Source of the DNA: Kiritimatiellia bacterium
GTDB lineage: Bacteria; Verrucomicrobiota; Kiritimatiellia; UBA8416; JADHWI01
Length of the DNA: 64,000 nt
NCBI GenBank assembly: GCA_030744755.1
Contig: JASLPY010000003.1
Span: 62,001-126,000, forward strand
Direction of reading: 5' to 3'
In this document: in pieces, positions 19,748 to 29,473 of the stretch
Layout: each line of letters begins with the position of its first letter
Numbering within the stretch: position 1 is the first letter of the stretch
The notes under the pieces: generated by a model
Told to the model about the DNA's origin: nothing
Seen by the model: the letters and a program-made list of their open reading frames with translations, nothing else
Database searches by the model: none
Position numbers and translations under genes: made by a program

Positions 19748-21150
19748 ACTCCCTCAACGGCTACAGGCACAGTCACATCGAATCTTGTACCCTCTCCGTG
19801 TTCACTCGTCACCCGGACAGTAATCCCAAGGTTCCCGGCAACCCTCTTGACTATTGACAGCCCAAGTCCTGTTGACAGCTTGTTGAAACGGGCCGCCTCT
19901 CCGGTTCTGTAGTACTCTTCGAATATCCGTTCCATGGCTTCAGGCTTTATGCCAATACCGTGGTCGATAACCGACACAACCATGGAATCTCCATCGCGTT
20001 CCGCGACGACGTTCACTTCACCACCTTCATGCGAATATAGGACCGCATTCGCTATGAGGTTCGAGAACAGAATCGCCAGCTGCTTCTGCTCGCCCAGAAC
20101 ACTGTCAGGTTCCAGGCTAACACCTATTGACACGTTCCGGCTCTCAGCTTTGTCCTTCAGATCGGCAACCACGGCGTTGATTACCAACTCAAGCGAAACG
20201 GGCGACAAGACAATTCTCTCATTCGTACGAGAACGCAAATCGCCTAGAAGAAGTATGTCGCTGATGCGCTCCGAAAGAGTCTGAGACCTCACCTGTATGC
20301 TCTCTATGACTTTGCGAATTGGATCTTCCAGATCCTCCCAGTGTTTCCAGCGGAGTACATGTATGCTGCTCTGGATTCCTGAAAACGGCGCCTTGAGATC
20401 GTGAGCAGTTCGTAGAACCTGGCGGTTGATCTCTTCATCCACTTTCATAAGGCGGGCATTAGCCTCTGCAAGCTGCTGATCGCGGGTGCGAACAGCGCCC
20501 GAAAGGGTCGCAACCAGGTACCACACCACAAACCATACCGCCACCGCTGAAGCAGCAAAGGCCATGGCCTGGATGGGGTGACTCTGCGTGAACGGTGTAG
20601 AGGAGAGAAGAATCGACGGGCTGGAAATCACTCGTGACGACTCAAGGCAGACGCATGCCATGTAGAGGCTCGAAGCCAGCAGCGTAACAATGAAACTGTG
20701 CCTGCGCGTGAAGAATATGCAGGCGAGTGCAATGTGAAAAAGATACGCGAAGGCCACAAAGGTGTCTACGCTTCCCACCTTGTGAACAAGCACGCTAAGA
20801 ATCACAAGGTCCACTGCTATCTGCAACCATAGATTCGTTTCCGTTGCACGAACTGGTGAGTCAGGGTTAAGATGCCGAAGCATCAAGAGGAAGACAAGGT
20901 TGGCGGCACAGAGGATACCTGCCAGTATCCACGGCCAGGTACGGGGAGGAACGAAACCCAACTGTTGTGTAATATCCGGAGAAAGATGCCCCGCCATGCC
21001 AACCGCAACAAACGCTGCGACAACTATCCACCTGATCCCGGTGAACCAACGGGCATTGAGAAGAAGAACCGCGTTACCCAACCCTCGTTGATCCTCTGGT
21101 AATCCGGATCCAGAATCGTCAGCAGAAGGTTTTAGTTCGACAGTGCTCAT
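19744..21150 (-). CDS. Membrane-bound sensor histidine kinase
   Basis: N-terminal TM segments; HDLKAPFSGIQSSIHVLRW (H-box), NLIANAVLYSHEGG (N-box), VIDHGIGIKPEAMERIFEEYYR, STGLGLSIVKRVAGNLG. Confidence 0.93.
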   Translation of the reverse strand: MSTVELKPSADDSGSGLPEDQRGLGNAVLLLNARWFTGIRWIVVAAFVAVGMAGHLSPDITQQLGFVPPRTWPWILAGILCAANLVFLLMLRHLNPDSPVRATETNLWLQIAVDLVILSVLVHKVGSVDTFVAFAYLFHIALACIFFTRRHSFIVTLLASSLYMACVCLESSRVISSPSILLSSTPFTQSHPIQAMAFAASAVAVWFVVWYLVATLSGAVRTRDQQLAEANARLMKVDEEINRQVLRTAHDLKAPFSGIQSSIHVLRWKHWEDLEDPIRKVIESIQVRSQTLSERISDILLLGDLRSRTNERIVLSPVSLELVINAVVADLKDKAESRNVSIGVSLEPDSVLGEQKQLAILFSNLIANAVLYSHEGGEVNVVAERDGDSMVVSVIDHGIGIKPEAMERIFEEYYRTGEAARFNKLSTGLGLSIVKRVAGNLGITVRVTSEHGEGTRFDVTVPVAVEGV

Positions 21151-21182
21151 AGGTTGACAGCGGGTTCTAATTCGTCTCCATA

Positions 21183-21674
21183 TTACAGAGCATCCGGCGC
21201 GATCTTGATGTAGTCGGAGTTCTTACCTTTCCAATCCTCGTAGTACTTCCAACTGACAATCGCGCTGAGATTCTCGAGCTCGCTGGACTTCTCCTGGAGG
21301 CAAGCCTTCATGACATCACCGGCAGAAAGCACACCGAGGAACACGCCCTCTTTCTCGACGAGAAGGCGCCGGCGTCTGAGTCCCAGGCACGTATCCATCA
21401 GCTTGTAAATAGAATCGGAATGCGCGACGAACGCGAGGTCCGCTCTCATGAAGTCGGAGATCTTCTGCTTATCGATGTTGAAACCTTCATTCAGGACATT
21501 CTGAAGCAGGTTCCTTTCCGTCCAGATGCCCACCGGCTTATCATCGTCCAGCACCAGGACTGATCCCACGTTCTTCTCGTTCATCAACTGCAGTGCCCTG
21601 CGCAGAGATGTGTCGGGAGATACGCTGACAAGTTCTCCACCTTTATCTCTTAGAATATCTTCTGCCGTTTTCAT
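21183..21674 (-). CDS. CBS-domain protein
   Basis: DTSLRRALQLMNEKNVGSVLVLDDDKPVGIWTERNLLQNVL and a second CBS motif. Confidence 0.88.
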   Translation of the reverse strand: MKTAEDILRDKGGELVSVSPDTSLRRALQLMNEKNVGSVLVLDDDKPVGIWTERNLLQNVLNEGFNIDKQKISDFMRADLAFVAHSDSIYKLMDTCLGLRRRRLLVEKEGVFLGVLSAGDVMKACLQEKSSELENLSAIVSWKYYEDWKGKNSDYIKIAPDAL

Positions 21675-21784
21675 TTTCAGTCCCTTTCCGAATCCAGACG
21701 AAGAACTATCTCTTCGACCAATTGAATGACTCTATACCTTAATCTGCCCCTCTGGCAAGTCTCGCCAATCACGATTTAGGTTGG

Positions 21785-24700
21785 TCAACATGCCATCCCT
21801 GTTTTTCCATCCCAGAGGGCCCAGTCATAGACCTTGATCGATCCGCCCCTGGCTGCCAGGATTTCGCGCGTGCGTCTTGCGGCCTCAGGATCCTTCGCCA
21901 TCACGCCCATAAAACCTCCGCCACCGGCACCGGCAAGTTTGCCGCCCAGGATGAGGTCTGAGATATCACTGAACATGGTATCCACTTCCGGGTTGCTACA
22001 GTTCGGATCCAAAACCTGGTGTATGGCCCACGCATCCCTCATAACGTAGCCGAGCCCATCCAGGTCTCCCAGGGCGAGCAACTTCCTACCTTCTTCCGCG
22101 AACTCCACAAGTTCGGCGATCGCAGAAAGAATGCCGCCATCGCGGCTAAGGTAATTACCCACCACAATCTGCAACACGTTCTTGGCAAGTCTCTCTATGC
22201 CGGTAAAGGCAACGACAAATCTTTGCTGAAACTCATCAAGGATCTCGGGGAACAGCGGGACCCTTTCCACCCGCGGGCGGATCGGCGTAACAGGCGCGCT
22301 TGATATCAGCTTTATGCCCGGCACCAACCCACCGATCTGGTCCTGCCACCCGCCGCCGGTGGTCATGCGCTGCTCAAGAACAAGTACAAGCCCGATGATC
22401 ACTTCCGGGGCAGCCGGTCGTCCAGCCAAACGCTGAAGCGCAGTCAGCAGGGCCGCCGCCAGTATGGAGCTTGTTCCCATACCGCTCCCCCTCGGCACCC
22501 TTGCCCAGGTTCGGACCCTCACTCCCTGGGTTACGCAGGTCCCATGCCCGTAACCGCTTAGTACGAGGGCTGTCCTTAGAAGCGCGAACTTGTCTTTCAG
22601 CCCTTCATCACCAAGCACGCTCTCACCATCACACACGGTGGTTGTCAGGCCGCCTGCGTCTTCCAGGACCAGCTCCCATTTTCTATCCGGGAGGGTCTCG
22701 ACGTAAGCACCCACCGGCAGTTCGCCACCTAGAGTCATCGCTATGTTCAGAACCCGCGCGGGGCGCTCAAGACAATAAGGCGGGGTATCGCTCCATCCTC
22801 CGGCAACGTCGAAACGCACGGGGAGACGCACTTCGTCACGGGCGCCGGTCGTCAGACCCTCGACCGGTACCGGTTCGTAGGATCGGACCGCATGCGTCAC
22901 TTCGCGATGAACGGCACGGAAGGCCTCTTCCCCAGCATTCGCAGCGCTTTTCTCATCACCCCCGCTCCTCAGCAAATCGCACCGCATCTGCAAGACCCGG
23001 CTTTCGGGGAGTCCAGGGCCAATGCGCCCCCCGTCAGAGGTCAACCCCCCGGCCAGCTTGATAAGCTTGTCTCCGTGTGCATCAGAACTAAGGTGCTTTG
23101 TCAACGCCGATAAGTTCCTGTCAGCACCATCGTACACAGATCTGTCGATGGCATGAAACACGAGGTGGGCAACCAGGTCGTCCTGCCGATCCATAAAGGC
23201 CCTGGCATCCACTTCCATGTGAAGCTCGGAAAGGCTGAGCCGTCGGGCATCACGCCATGTATCGAGCCGGTTTTCTTCATCATCATCGAATCTCAGCAAC
23301 CACATGACCATTGCCACGCCTTTGGCATCGGAGACGCACGGGAAGAGCTTCGCATTCCAGATTGTCCTTGCACCACCTTCCGGCCACAGATCCCCGGATA
23401 GAACCCCCCTGCGGGTCATCCACGACTCCAGCTCGCAATTCCCGAAAGTAGCCGAGCCGAGCTCCGACTTAGGATTGTCGTCAACACCGCAACACACGAG
23501 AAGGCTGGAAACACCGTCAGCCTTTCCCCTCAAGGGAACCTGCCACAGGCACGTGTTGTCAGGAAGCCTGAGATCGGCACTGTTCGAATCGACACCAACC
23601 ACGGCACAGCGGTTTCCAATTCGAACATCGGGGCCAAGATGGCAACCAAAGAGAAGCGAACCCTTTCCAACCGTTGTGGTACTTTCGACGTCCGAAGCAC
23701 ATGCCGTCGCCGAAGGGTCCACGCCAGGCCCGCATTCCGACAGTATTCGGCGCGAGAGCATCCCTCCCCAGGGTCGGGTCAGGTGCTGCAACACCTCCGC
23801 AGAAGAACCGAAATGTATGAACGTCAGGTTAGACGCTTCGCTGTGCACGAGGGTATGCCCCACCAACGCATTATGGATTCTTTCCCCCAGTGGCATCTTC
23901 CTGAGCCATTTCTCCATGGCAGGAACAAAACCCGAAGCGATCTCCTCATACAAGCTGCATTCAGCACCCATCTCTATCAGCTCACTAACCGGATTCGGTT
24001 CCGATTCCGCCAGCGCAAGCAGTGAGCGGAAGGATTCTCCGCACACCGCGTATATGCCCGTATCCAGGAGCGCGGCACAGCCACGTACAAGAGCACCGTG
24101 CCTGATCAATTCGTCTGCCGAAGCTTTCTGCAACAGTTCGATGACTTCACCGCTCTGGGAGGCAACAATCACACCGTGCTTCTCGGCTATCGCAATCGAT
24201 ACCGGAAAGGTCACCACCATGGCATCGTCTTTCGGCAGATCCACCCGCGCCGACGCGAAAAGCGGCAGGGCGTCTCCGGAGAAGGACAGCATGCCGCTAC
24301 CGGTCATGCGATGAGCAATAGGGGCTGATATGGCGAGCTGATGATCAAAGACCGTAAGCGGCGGGTGATCTGAGTCCGACAGGACAGGAAACGGGATGAA
24401 GCTTTTGCCGAGAACATTTGCCCAGGGCACCCTCTTACTGTCGCCACCGGCATGAATCAGCAGAACCTTCAGATCGGCAGGATCCCTGTCAGGCACGGCA
24501 TCCCGCAGACGGCGAAGCGCGTTGAGCGTTGCGCCTCCGCTACCTATTCGCTTTCCGTCCGGATCCGCAACCACGAGGGTTCGTGTGCTTGAAGACACGA
24601 ACCCGCGCCGTCGCGCAGATTCAACCTGCATCTCGTATATGCTGGCTTGATACTCACTTGCGGCGGTAAGAACAACTACATCCCAGGAGGCAACGCGATC

Positions 24701-24808
24701 AGGCACCTGCACCGAAAGCTTGAGAAGTGCCGTCGCACGCGCAAGGTATCCCAATGCCTGAATTTCATCATTCCGTCCTCTGATAGTATCTATCTTACGT
24801 GTGGTCAT
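21785..24808 (-). CDS. fkp: Bifunctional fucokinase / L-fucose-1-phosphate guanylyltransferase
   Basis: N-terminal fucose pyrophosphorylase-like region (GSGGATLNALRRL, GDSKRVPWANVLGKSFIPFP) and C-terminal GHMP kinase (RLPVRFDVAGGWSDTPPYCLE; RVPRGSGMGTSSILAAALLTAL). Confidence 0.9.
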   Translation of the reverse strand: MTTRKIDTIRGRNDEIQALGYLARATALLKLSVQVPDRVASWDVVVLTAASEYQASIYEMQVESARRRGFVSSSTRTLVVADPDGKRIGSGGATLNALRRLRDAVPDRDPADLKVLLIHAGGDSKRVPWANVLGKSFIPFPVLSDSDHPPLTVFDHQLAISAPIAHRMTGSGMLSFSGDALPLFASARVDLPKDDAMVVTFPVSIAIAEKHGVIVASQSGEVIELLQKASADELIRHGALVRGCAALLDTGIYAVCGESFRSLLALAESEPNPVSELIEMGAECSLYEEIASGFVPAMEKWLRKMPLGERIHNALVGHTLVHSEASNLTFIHFGSSAEVLQHLTRPWGGMLSRRILSECGPGVDPSATACASDVESTTTVGKGSLLFGCHLGPDVRIGNRCAVVGVDSNSADLRLPDNTCLWQVPLRGKADGVSSLLVCCGVDDNPKSELGSATFGNCELESWMTRRGVLSGDLWPEGGARTIWNAKLFPCVSDAKGVAMVMWLLRFDDDEENRLDTWRDARRLSLSELHMEVDARAFMDRQDDLVAHLVFHAIDRSVYDGADRNLSALTKHLSSDAHGDKLIKLAGGLTSDGGRIGPGLPESRVLQMRCDLLRSGGDEKSAANAGEEAFRAVHREVTHAVRSYEPVPVEGLTTGARDEVRLPVRFDVAGGWSDTPPYCLERPARVLNIAMTLGGELPVGAYVETLPDRKWELVLEDAGGLTTTVCDGESVLGDEGLKDKFALLRTALVLSGYGHGTCVTQGVRVRTWARVPRGSGMGTSSILAAALLTALQRLAGRPAAPEVIIGLVLVLEQRMTTGGGWQDQIGGLVPGIKLISSAPVTPIRPRVERVPLFPEILDEFQQRFVVAFTGIERLAKNVLQIVVGNYLSRDGGILSAIAELVEFAEEGRKLLALGDLDGLGYVMRDAWAIHQVLDPNCSNPEVDTMFSDISDLILGGKLAGAGGGGFMGVMAKDPEAARRTREILAARGGSIKVYDWALWDGKTGMAC

Positions 24809-24997
24809 TGAACTCCATGAACTCGGTTACGAAACGCTATATTAATGCACCTTACCACGCAACCGGTCAGCGGCAACAGTAGATTCTGTATCATCCCTGC
24901 ACGACATCCAGGGTCATTCAGTTCTCCGTAAGGCATTTGGGATCAGAGTGTTCAATCTTCCAATACCACTTGCAGCGTGTTCATCATCCAGCAAAGA

Positions 24998-25063
24998 GGT
25001 CGCCCGATCGGAGTCGGGCGCTACGTTCGATCCCCTGTAGCTCCCGATTCCAATCGGGAGATC
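24998..25063. repeat. Family E paired-hairpin element (copy E1)
   Basis: CGCCCGA-TCGGAG-TCGGGCG (25001-25020) and CTCCCGA-TTCCAA-TCGGGAG (25041-25060), joined by GCTAC...GTAGC. Confidence 0.8.
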
Positions 25064-25252
25064 TCGTTTTCAGCGGGTTCATTGAGTGCAGTGTAGTTCA
25101 GACTTTTTGCATAACTTCCTGCGACACAAGAGAGTGAGCTTATGGATTAAATGTCCCTGGCACGACATCGAACTGACAGCCTGAGGCCCGAGTCGCTCGG
25201 GAAAGATCGTGTGTCTCTGTGTTCGTTCTCAGAAGAGCTCCAGCATCAAGAA

Positions 25253-26266
25253 TCAGTGTTCGTGGGGCTTGTTCGGCATGAGGGACGGTGCAAGAACAGC
25301 CACAAGAACGAGAGCGCTCAGATGGTGAAACCATGACAACCCATGATGCATGACATCTCTGTATGAACTCGCCACCGATGGCTCCGCCAGGCTGTCGAGC
25401 AGACATCCGGCAAGTATTGCGGACACACCAATTACTACGAGATAAACCACGGCCGACACCTTGCCCAGTATTTTCCACACGGTTGTTATCGTTGCAGCAT
25501 TTGTGGCCGGCCCGGTAACAAGAAAGACCAGTGCCGCTCCGGGACTGACACCCATGTGAATAAGCGCAAAGGCTATCGGAACGGATCCGCTGGAACAGGC
25601 GTATATGGGAATGCCCACGATCATCATCAGGAACATCGCCGGCAACCCCACGCCCAGTTTGTCGGCAAAGTAGTTCTCAGGAATCAGCGCGGAAAGAAAA
25701 CCGGAAATCACAATTCCGACAAGCATCGACCTGCCGATATCCCGGGCCAGTTCTACAAAACCATAGTGAAAGATCCTGACAAAACGAGACGGCGAACCCT
25801 CATGCTTGCAGCTTGAGCATGAACATTCCCCGGCCGACTCCACGCCTCCTTCATGCCGGGAAAGTAGCTCGACAAGCGATCCGCTTGCCAGCCCAGAGAC
25901 GAATGCCGTGACGACGCGAAACACGACAAAGATCGGACCCAGCAGGGAATAGGTCACCATCACGCTGTCCAGCCCCGTCTGAGGAGTGGATGCAACGAAG
26001 GAAAGAGTGGCCCCTTTCCCCGCTCCGTGCTGTCTCAGGGAAGCGGCAACAGGTATTACGCCACAGGAACACAATGGCAAAGGAACCCCGAGAAGAGCGG
26101 CCTTGCAAACCTGCCAGAGGCCCGGACGTCCCAGGTGCCTCTCTACAAGCTCCGGGGAAATAGAAACGGACAGTATCCCGGCCACCAGGAACCCGAACAA
26201 CAGGTAAGGAGCCATTTGCCCGGATACCATCCACACATTGAGGACTATATCAGCAAGAACATTCAT
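25253..26266 (-). CDS. Permease, SO_0444-like Cu/Zn efflux family
   Basis: APYLLFGFLVAGILSV...GVPLPLCSCGVIPVAASLRQHGAGKGATLSFVASTPQTGLDSVMVTYSLLGP. Confidence 0.85.
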   Translation of the reverse strand: MNVLADIVLNVWMVSGQMAPYLLFGFLVAGILSVSISPELVERHLGRPGLWQVCKAALLGVPLPLCSCGVIPVAASLRQHGAGKGATLSFVASTPQTGLDSVMVTYSLLGPIFVVFRVVTAFVSGLASGSLVELLSRHEGGVESAGECSCSSCKHEGSPSRFVRIFHYGFVELARDIGRSMLVGIVISGFLSALIPENYFADKLGVGLPAMFLMMIVGIPIYACSSGSVPIAFALIHMGVSPGAALVFLVTGPATNAATITTVWKILGKVSAVVYLVVIGVSAILAGCLLDSLAEPSVASSYRDVMHHGLSWFHHLSALVLVAVLAPSLMPNKPHEH

Positions 26267-26273
26267 TGTTCAG

Positions 26274-28388
26274 CTAAACCACCTTACCAATCAGCATACC
26301 CCCCTGGTAAACGATGAAAGTAATGATATAGGCCAGAAGGGTAAGACCTACAGCTTGCAGCGCGGCCCAGTACCAGGCGCCGCTTTCCTTCCATGTTGCC
26401 ACTACAGTGACCGCACATGGAACGCTGATCAGACAGAACAACATTATGCAGAATGCCTGCAGGGGAGAGTATTGGCGCCGTAATACTTCGCGCAGGGGTT
26501 CTGAAGTAGCACCTCCCTCACCAAGCGAATTGACAATTCCCAATTGGGCAACAAAGACCTCCTTGGCCGCAACAGCTCCAATTAAAGCCGTCGTAGTTTT
26601 CCAATCGAAACCCACGGGCTTCATTACTGGCTCAAAGGATTTGCCGATTCGCCCGGCCACCGAATAAGACAGCTCTACTTGCGCCGCGTCCTCCGCATTC
26701 AGCCCCTCCAATTTGTCTTCCCCGGGTTTGGGATAACTCGTGAGCACCCAGAGAATCATCGAGATAACCACAATCACGGTACCCGCTTTTCTGACAAACA
26801 GCCACGCCCTGTCCCATGTGTGCTCCATCAGGCCTTTGAATGTCGGCAATCTGTACGGGGGAAGATCCATGACGAGAGCTTCCGCTTCACCCTTGAAAAG
26901 GGTTGCCCTCAGCAACCGGGCAAGAATAACCGCTATCGCGATGCCGATCAGGTATATCATCATGAGCATCGGAGTCCTCCACTTGTCTGCAAAGAAAGCC
27001 CCAATGAAAAGCGTGTATATGGGTAGCCTCGCTCCGCAACTGAAAAGCGGCAGCACCAGCATCGTGCTCAGGCGGTCTCTGCGACTCTCCAGCATTCGCG
27101 TAGCCATGATCGCCGGAACCGTACAACCGAAACCTATCAGCATGGGGATGAAGCTCTTGCCGTGTAAGCCGATTTTGTGCATCAGGCCATCCATGATAAA
27201 AGCCGCTCGCGCCATGTAACCGGAGTCTTCCAGCAAGGCGATCGCGAAAAACAGCAGCACAATGGTGGGAACAAAAACCAGTACGCCACCCACCCCGGCA
27301 ATAACCCCGTCAACTATCAACGAACGCATCGGATCGGCAACACCTTCGGGCCACGACTGAACAACCGTCGAAGATATCCAGCTGAACAGATTCTCGATCC
27401 ATACCATGGGATACTCACCCATGGTGAATGTCATTTTGAAAAGCAGGTACATGAGCCCAAGAAAGATCGGAATACCCAGGATATTACTCGTGAGCAGCTC
27501 GTCAATGCGGTCCGACATTGAATGCCTGGTCTCAACCGTCATATTGACGGCTTCCTGGCATGCGCCGGAGATGAACCCGTATCGTCCGTCAGCTATCACG
27601 ACTTCCGGCGTATCTCCGAAATGAACATTGATCCGGTTAACCGACTTGCCCAACTCGGACAGCACATCCGAGGACTCCCCGCAGACATCCTTCACATAGG
27701 TTGTTACGGACTCATCCCCCTCAAGCAACTTGATTGCCAGCCAGCGAGGATGGATTCCGTAATCCAACGAGGTCTCCTCGAGACGCGGAATCAATCGAGA
27801 AAGCTCGGCCTCCACCTCACGTCCGTAAGAGATGTATGTAGGCTTCCTCGGGTGTTCTTGATCAGACACCTCCACAATGGTGTCTTTAAGGACCTCGAGC
27901 CCAACCCCTTTATGACCAACCAGGGAAACAATTCTTGCATCAAAGAACCTGGACAGCAAAGAGGTATCTATGTCCTGCCCCTTGGCGCCGGCTATGTCGG
28001 ACATGTTGAATGCCAGTACTACCGGGACTTCGAGCTCCATGAACTGCACGGCAAGGTACAAATGCCGTTCAAGGTTAGACGAATCCAGAACGCAGACAAC
28101 CACGTCAGGATCCTCGTGCATTACGTAGTTTCTGGCAACCAGCTCGTCGGCCGAATGCGCCGTGAGACTGTAGGTCCCCGGAAGATCCACAACGGTCACT
28201 TCGTGACCCTTGTGACGAAAAGATCCCTCTTCGACCTCTACCGTCACGCCGGGATAGTTGCCCACGTGATGGCGCGATCCAGTCAACGCATTAAAGATGG
28301 TGGTCTTTCCTGAGTTGGGATTCCCCGCCAATGCAATAGTTACCGGTTTATGCCCGCCATTCGTCATATCAATAGCCACGACAGTCAT
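26274..28388 (-). CDS. feoB: Ferrous iron transport protein B
   Basis: ALAGNPNSGKTTIFNALTGSRHHVGNYPGVTVE G-domain; Gate domains; 704 aa. Confidence 0.97.
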   Translation of the reverse strand: MTVVAIDMTNGGHKPVTIALAGNPNSGKTTIFNALTGSRHHVGNYPGVTVEVEEGSFRHKGHEVTVVDLPGTYSLTAHSADELVARNYVMHEDPDVVVCVLDSSNLERHLYLAVQFMELEVPVVLAFNMSDIAGAKGQDIDTSLLSRFFDARIVSLVGHKGVGLEVLKDTIVEVSDQEHPRKPTYISYGREVEAELSRLIPRLEETSLDYGIHPRWLAIKLLEGDESVTTYVKDVCGESSDVLSELGKSVNRINVHFGDTPEVVIADGRYGFISGACQEAVNMTVETRHSMSDRIDELLTSNILGIPIFLGLMYLLFKMTFTMGEYPMVWIENLFSWISSTVVQSWPEGVADPMRSLIVDGVIAGVGGVLVFVPTIVLLFFAIALLEDSGYMARAAFIMDGLMHKIGLHGKSFIPMLIGFGCTVPAIMATRMLESRRDRLSTMLVLPLFSCGARLPIYTLFIGAFFADKWRTPMLMMIYLIGIAIAVILARLLRATLFKGEAEALVMDLPPYRLPTFKGLMEHTWDRAWLFVRKAGTVIVVISMILWVLTSYPKPGEDKLEGLNAEDAAQVELSYSVAGRIGKSFEPVMKPVGFDWKTTTALIGAVAAKEVFVAQLGIVNSLGEGGATSEPLREVLRRQYSPLQAFCIMLFCLISVPCAVTVVATWKESGAWYWAALQAVGLTLLAYIITFIVYQGGMLIGKVV

Positions 28389-28684
28389 TCCTCAGGTTTT
28401 ACCAGAACCTTCTTGACCATCCCCCGTCCGATGACCAACCGGTTGTCCTTAATCGCCAGGATTATCGAACCGGAGTTCTTCACGACTCTCACTCTGACAC
28501 CCGGCAGTATCCCCATGGAGGCAAGCCTTCTGACGAGGCCGCCGCCGCCATGGATCTCCACGACAGTTGCAGATTCACCTGCCTTCATGTCGCGAAGAGA
28601 AACCGTGGCCTCACCTCCCGCAGCGGGAGGATCCGCCTTACCGGCATCTTCATTTCGACTGATCCACCTGCATAAATCCTTCAA
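28385..28684 (-). CDS. feoA: Ferrous iron transport protein A
   Basis: SLRDMKAGESATVVEIHGGGGLVRRLASMGILPGVRVRVVKNSGSIILAIKDNRLVIGRGMVKKVLV; ATGA overlap with feoB. Confidence 0.92.
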   Translation of the reverse strand: MKDLCRWISRNEDAGKADPPAAGGEATVSLRDMKAGESATVVEIHGGGGLVRRLASMGILPGVRVRVVKNSGSIILAIKDNRLVIGRGMVKKVLVKPEE

Positions 28685-29138
28685 TTCTCTTCCCCTTCTT
28701 GGCCTTTACGAAGGCCGAAAACCTGTCCACCCAATCATTGTCCGCCACGGTCGAGTCCTTCAGAAACCGGGCAAAGAGCACAAGCTGCCGCATGACCTTT
28801 TTGTCCGTAACATGCTCCATCCTGCATGCATTCTCTCCAGCAAGCTCCTCGTCAATCAGCAGTATGTCCGTGAGAAAGCGCTTGATAATCATGTGATTCT
28901 CAGCGACCTCCTCCGCAATTTTCCTTCCGTCAGCAGTGAGCGTGGCAATTTCGTATGGCGTGTAATTGACAAGTCCCTTCTCGGCAAGTGTCTTGAGCGT
29001 CGAACTTACCGTGGACTTGTGCACAGACAACTCCGTCGCGATATCTCTGACCCTGGCAGCTCCTTTGCTCGCATGGAGCTTCAGGATTGCTTCAAGGTAA
29101 TCCTCCAGCTTCGATGTTATCGTTCTCTCACGCTTCAT
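28650..29138 (-). CDS. DtxR/MntR family metal-dependent transcriptional regulator
   Basis: KLEDYLEAILKLHASKGAARVRDIATELSVHKSTVSSTLKTLAEKGLVNYTPYEIATLTADGRKIAEEV. Confidence 0.93.
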   Translation of the reverse strand: MKRERTITSKLEDYLEAILKLHASKGAARVRDIATELSVHKSTVSSTLKTLAEKGLVNYTPYEIATLTADGRKIAEEVAENHMIIKRFLTDILLIDEELAGENACRMEHVTDKKVMRQLVLFARFLKDSTVADNDWVDRFSAFVKAKKGKRIEGFMQVDQSK

Positions 29139-29165
29139 TTCACACCAAGTATGACGCTTCCATCA

Positions 29166-29185
29166 TTGTTTTATTAATCAAACAA
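29166..29185. promoter_or_regulatory. Candidate DtxR-family operator upstream of dtxR-feoAB
   Basis: TTGTTTTATTAATCAAACAA, near-perfect 20-bp dyad (9/10 positions), 28 bp upstream of the regulator ATG. Confidence 0.55.
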
Positions 29186-29368
29186 TATCACACTACAGCC
29201 CCAATGCAAATACAAGACGAAATAAAGGACAGGCGGAAGCGCCCAGCGGGCCTAAGCCCGCAATCCCCAACTTCAGCGTTGAGCCTGTCGAAAAACGGAG
29301 AGCAGCCCTTACGGGCTTGACTGCAAACGGTCGCTGGACTGGGAGTATCAACGTTCCCCGCAACACCT

Positions 29369-29469
29369 CTGAATCCTCACCCTCCGTCGCCGAGGCTATG
29401 GAGGCCAAGCGGATTCAGCTACGGGAGGAAGTCCTGATCCAAACGTAGCTGGATTCGTTAGAATTCAGA
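29369..29469. repeat. Family B element (copy B2, composite)
   Basis: CTGAATCC ... CGGATTCAGCTAC ... GTAGCTGGATTCGTTAGAATTCAG (29445-29468), same 24-mer as B1/B3. Confidence 0.75.
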
Positions 29470-29473
29470 TCCC

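Noticed and set aside
29087-29320. ORF ending SALSLSKNGEQPLRA
   Set aside because: Overlaps the dtxR promoter and repeat-like intergenic DNA; not a plausible gene.
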